DNA from: 4572-13 sp964594065
GTDB lineage: Bacteria; Planctomycetota; Phycisphaerae; Sedimentisphaerales; Anaerohalosphaeraceae
Direction: 5' to 3'
Length of the DNA stretch: 8,504 nt
Assembly: GCA_964594065.1 (NCBI GenBank)
Contig: CAZQKX010000112.1
Location: 1-8,504, forward strand
Below, piece after piece: positions 6,256-8,504 of the stretch (its first letter is position 1; each line of letters opens with the position of its first letter). Both the position numbers and the translations under genes were made by a program. Under the pieces are notes generated by a model, which was not told the DNA's origin, did not search any database, and worked only from the letters and a program-made list of their open reading frames with translations.

Positions 6256-6510
6256 GTCAAAAATCCCAGATAAAAATGAAATGGCAGGGTTTTTGTTGTG
6301 ATATATTCAGCAGCATGTGGTCATATGTGAATTTTATTCGCAACAGATCGTCTGCAAGAGCGTTTGATATCATGAGGTTTGTGAGAATAATGTAACATGC
6401 GGGGCGATTGATGGTGGGGGCAAAGGGGATATTAACAGCTTGAGCGATCTTTTATCGGCCCTATGAGGCGGCGGCAAACCCTTCTTTGGCAAATGGTTAA
6501 CAAAATCGGC

Positions 6511-6567
6511 ATTTTTTAATATTTTTTCATAAAATGCTATTGACGAAAACTCTTTTCTCTGTAGACT
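6511..6567 (+). promoter_or_regulatory. Candidate rRNA promoter P1 with UP element
   Basis: TTGACG (6540-6545, 5/6) and TAGACT (6562-6567, 4/6) are separated by 16 bases, the spacing of many rRNA promoters. The 27 bases before the -35 box (6511-6537) are almost pure A/T with several T- and A-tracts, as in UP elements. Transcription would start near 6574, about 275 bases before tRNA-Ile. Confidence 0.5.
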
Positions 6568-6652
6568 GTAACTTTCGGGACTTGGGTGAGAAAGGCGGCT
6601 TTAGAGCCGTAAAACGAAAAAACTTTGATTTCGGACGTTTTGAACAAAAAAA

Positions 6653-6673
6653 TACAAAAAACGATTTTTTGTA
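6653..6673. repeat. Perfect 9-bp A/T-rich inverted repeat between P1 and P2
   Basis: Arms TACAAAAAA (6653-6661) and TTTTTTGTA (6665-6673) are exact reverse complements around CGA. It sits directly upstream of the P2 -35 box, where it could act as a UP-like tract; in a P1 transcript it would form a hairpin. Confidence 0.5.
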
Positions 6674-6674
6674 C

Positions 6675-6703
6675 TTGACTGCTCATTGGGTTGAGATTAA
6701 CAT
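6675..6703 (+). promoter_or_regulatory. Candidate rRNA promoter P2
   Basis: TTGACT (6675-6680, 5/6), a 17-base spacer and TAACAT (6698-6703, 4/6). The -10 box lies in a small inverted repeat (GAGAT 6693-6697, ATCTC 6702-6706). A/T tracts lie immediately upstream. With P1 it would give the tandem arrangement known from rRNA operons. Confidence 0.45.
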
Positions 6704-6755
6704 CTCGAATCTTTCAGCAGTGTCGCTGACGACCTTGAGCAGCGGCATTTTTTAT

Positions 6756-6763
6756 TGCTCTTT
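6756..6763 (+). promoter_or_regulatory. boxA-like antitermination signal in the leader
   Basis: TGCTCTTT matches the core of rRNA boxA (TGCTCTTTAACA), though the next bases (TTGA) diverge. It lies between the proposed promoters and tRNA-Ile, where a leader boxA is expected. GAGCA at 6736-6740 can pair with TGCTC at 6756-6760 ahead of a T-run, so a weak terminator-like hairpin overlaps it. Confidence 0.4.
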
Positions 6764-6849
6764 TTGAAAAGTAAACAACATGGTTGAGTCTCAAGTGCCG
6801 ATCTGGGCAGGGGATAGCGATCTCCATGATCAGGTGGGCCGAACAGGTC

Positions 6850-6923
<74 letters not shown>

Positions 6924-6944
6924 TTTCTATAAACCGATGGACTC

Positions 6945-7017
6945 GGGGACGTAGCTCAGCTGGGAGAGCACCGCCCTTGCAAGGCGGGGGTCGTGAGTTC
7001 GAATCTCATCGTCTCCA
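6945..7017 (+). tRNA. tRNA-Ala (anticodon TGC)
   Basis: A complete 73-base cloverleaf. The acceptor arms GGGGACG (6945-6951) and CGTCTCC (7010-7016) include the G3-U70 wobble pair that identifies tRNA-Ala to its synthetase. The anticodon stem is CCGCC/GGCGG with loop CTTGCAA, and TGC lies at 6978-6980. The T loop is TTCGAAT and the discriminator is A7017. CCA is not encoded. Together with tRNA-Ile it forms the usual internal-spacer pair, here kept with the 23S half. Confidence 0.97.
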
Positions 7018-7079
7018 TTTTACCCTCAATCAAACTATTGTGATGCTGATATCCGGTTTAGCGGCCGGTGTCATATAAA

Positions 7080-7091
7080 GCTCTTTGACAA
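7080..7091 (+). promoter_or_regulatory. boxA antitermination site upstream of 23S
   Basis: GCTCTTTGACAA is a near-perfect match to spacer boxA elements that recruit Nus factors and keep polymerase processive through rRNA. It lies 63 bases after tRNA-Ala and about 190 bases before 23S. Confidence 0.65.
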
Positions 7092-7108
7092 GTACATAGT
7101 GGATATTT

Positions 7109-7190
7109 CTGTATAACAAAAAATGGGTTGTGTATTTTATACACATCCAACTACAATTTATACAGACAGAATAATGAATCCATTATTCTG
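7109..7190 (+). other. Structured 16S-type spacer: nested hairpins before 23S
   Basis: Three exact stems are visible. An outer stem pairs CTGTATAA (7109-7116) with TTATACAG (7158-7165). Inside it TGTGTAT (7129-7135) pairs with ATACACA (7139-7145) around TTT, extended by GG/CC across one mismatch. Next to it CAGAATAATG (7167-7176) pairs with CATTATTCTG (7181-7190) around AATC. These are probably folding and processing elements of the precursor RNA. A further 7-base inverted repeat (7264-7270 with 7272-7278) abuts the mature 23S end. Confidence 0.55.
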
Positions 7191-7281
7191 GAATGAGCGT
7201 GTAACAACCAACCTGAACAATTTAATGAGCAAATGTAATGCTTATTAGGCGAACCAAACCCTTTCAATCTAAGATTGATAT

Positions 7282-8504
<1,223 letters not shown>

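Larger units (their letters stand above)
6162..6849. other. Gene-free region upstream of the tRNA-23S unit; no 16S rRNA
   Basis: These 688 bases hold no supportable gene. 6162-6260 is the leader and promoter of the leftward hypothetical protein. 6260-6510 shows nothing I can assign. 6511-6710 holds two candidate rRNA promoters with A/T-rich upstream tracts, a small hairpin (CGGCT 6596-6600, AGCCG 6605-6609) and a 9-bp palindrome at 6653-6673. 6756-6763 is a boxA-like TGCTCTTT. I looked for the conserved 16S 3' end (GGATCACCTCCTT) and found none, so the 16S gene is not where it normally sits. Confidence 0.7.

Noticed and set aside
6534..6767. 77-residue plus-strand reading frame upstream of the tRNAs
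   Set aside because: It covers the proposed rRNA promoters and leader, has no ribosome site, and its sequence follows A/T-tract composition.
6260..6849. Degenerate or truncated 16S rRNA upstream of tRNA-Ile
   Set aside because: No conserved 16S blocks and no anti-Shine-Dalgarno 3' end could be found by eye.

Overview
The window reads as chromosomal DNA of a Gram-negative-type anaerobic or facultative bacterium, most likely a member of Planctomycetota (Phycisphaerae-like). Two things suggest this. A tRNA-Ile/tRNA-Ala/23S rRNA unit stands without a 16S gene in front of it, as in planctomycetes that keep 16S and 23S apart. A rhomboid protease also carries a C-terminal Cys4 zinc ribbon of a type common in planctomycete proteins. 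The assignment is an inference; the partial 23S would settle it.

Layout. 1-311 (minus) is the N-terminal part of an A+T-rich gene for a small CxxC zinc-ribbon protein that runs off the left edge. 312-747 is a non-coding divergent region with candidate promoters in both directions, low-complexity repeats and a perfect 9-bp palindrome next to the next gene. 748-2320 (plus) holds two overlapping genes, resB-like and ccsA/resC-like, which form a System II cytochrome c haem-attachment machine. Tail to tail with them, with only 5 bases between the stop codons, lies the minus-strand operon nrfH-nrfA (4336-2326). It encodes a tetrahaem quinol dehydrogenase and the pentahaem ammonia-forming nitrite reductase. 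4337-4543 is a divergent promoter region. 4544-5473 (plus) encodes the rhomboid-zinc-ribbon protein. 5541-6161 (minus) encodes an unrecognised membrane-anchored, probably exported protein. 6162-6849 has no gene but carries a promoter for that protein and what look like tandem rRNA promoters with A/T-rich UP elements. 6850-6923 is tRNA-Ile(GAT), 6945-7017 is tRNA-Ala(TGC), 7018-7281 is a structured spacer with a boxA, and 7282-8504 is the 5' part of 23S rRNA.

How the genes work together. NrfH takes electrons from the quinol pool and passes them to NrfA, which reduces nitrite to ammonium outside the cytoplasmic membrane. The pair carries nine covalent haems. The first NrfA haem sits on CYTCK rather than CxxCH and in other bacteria needs a suited haem lyase; the adjacent ResB/CcsA pair is the obvious candidate, making 748-4336 a small nitrite-ammonification module with its own maturation machine. 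The most unusual features are the 23S operon without 16S, the 5-base convergent junction, and candidate promoters positioned so that resB and nrfH could be transcribed as leaderless messages. I see no CRISPR array, insertion sequence or clearly novel defence system.
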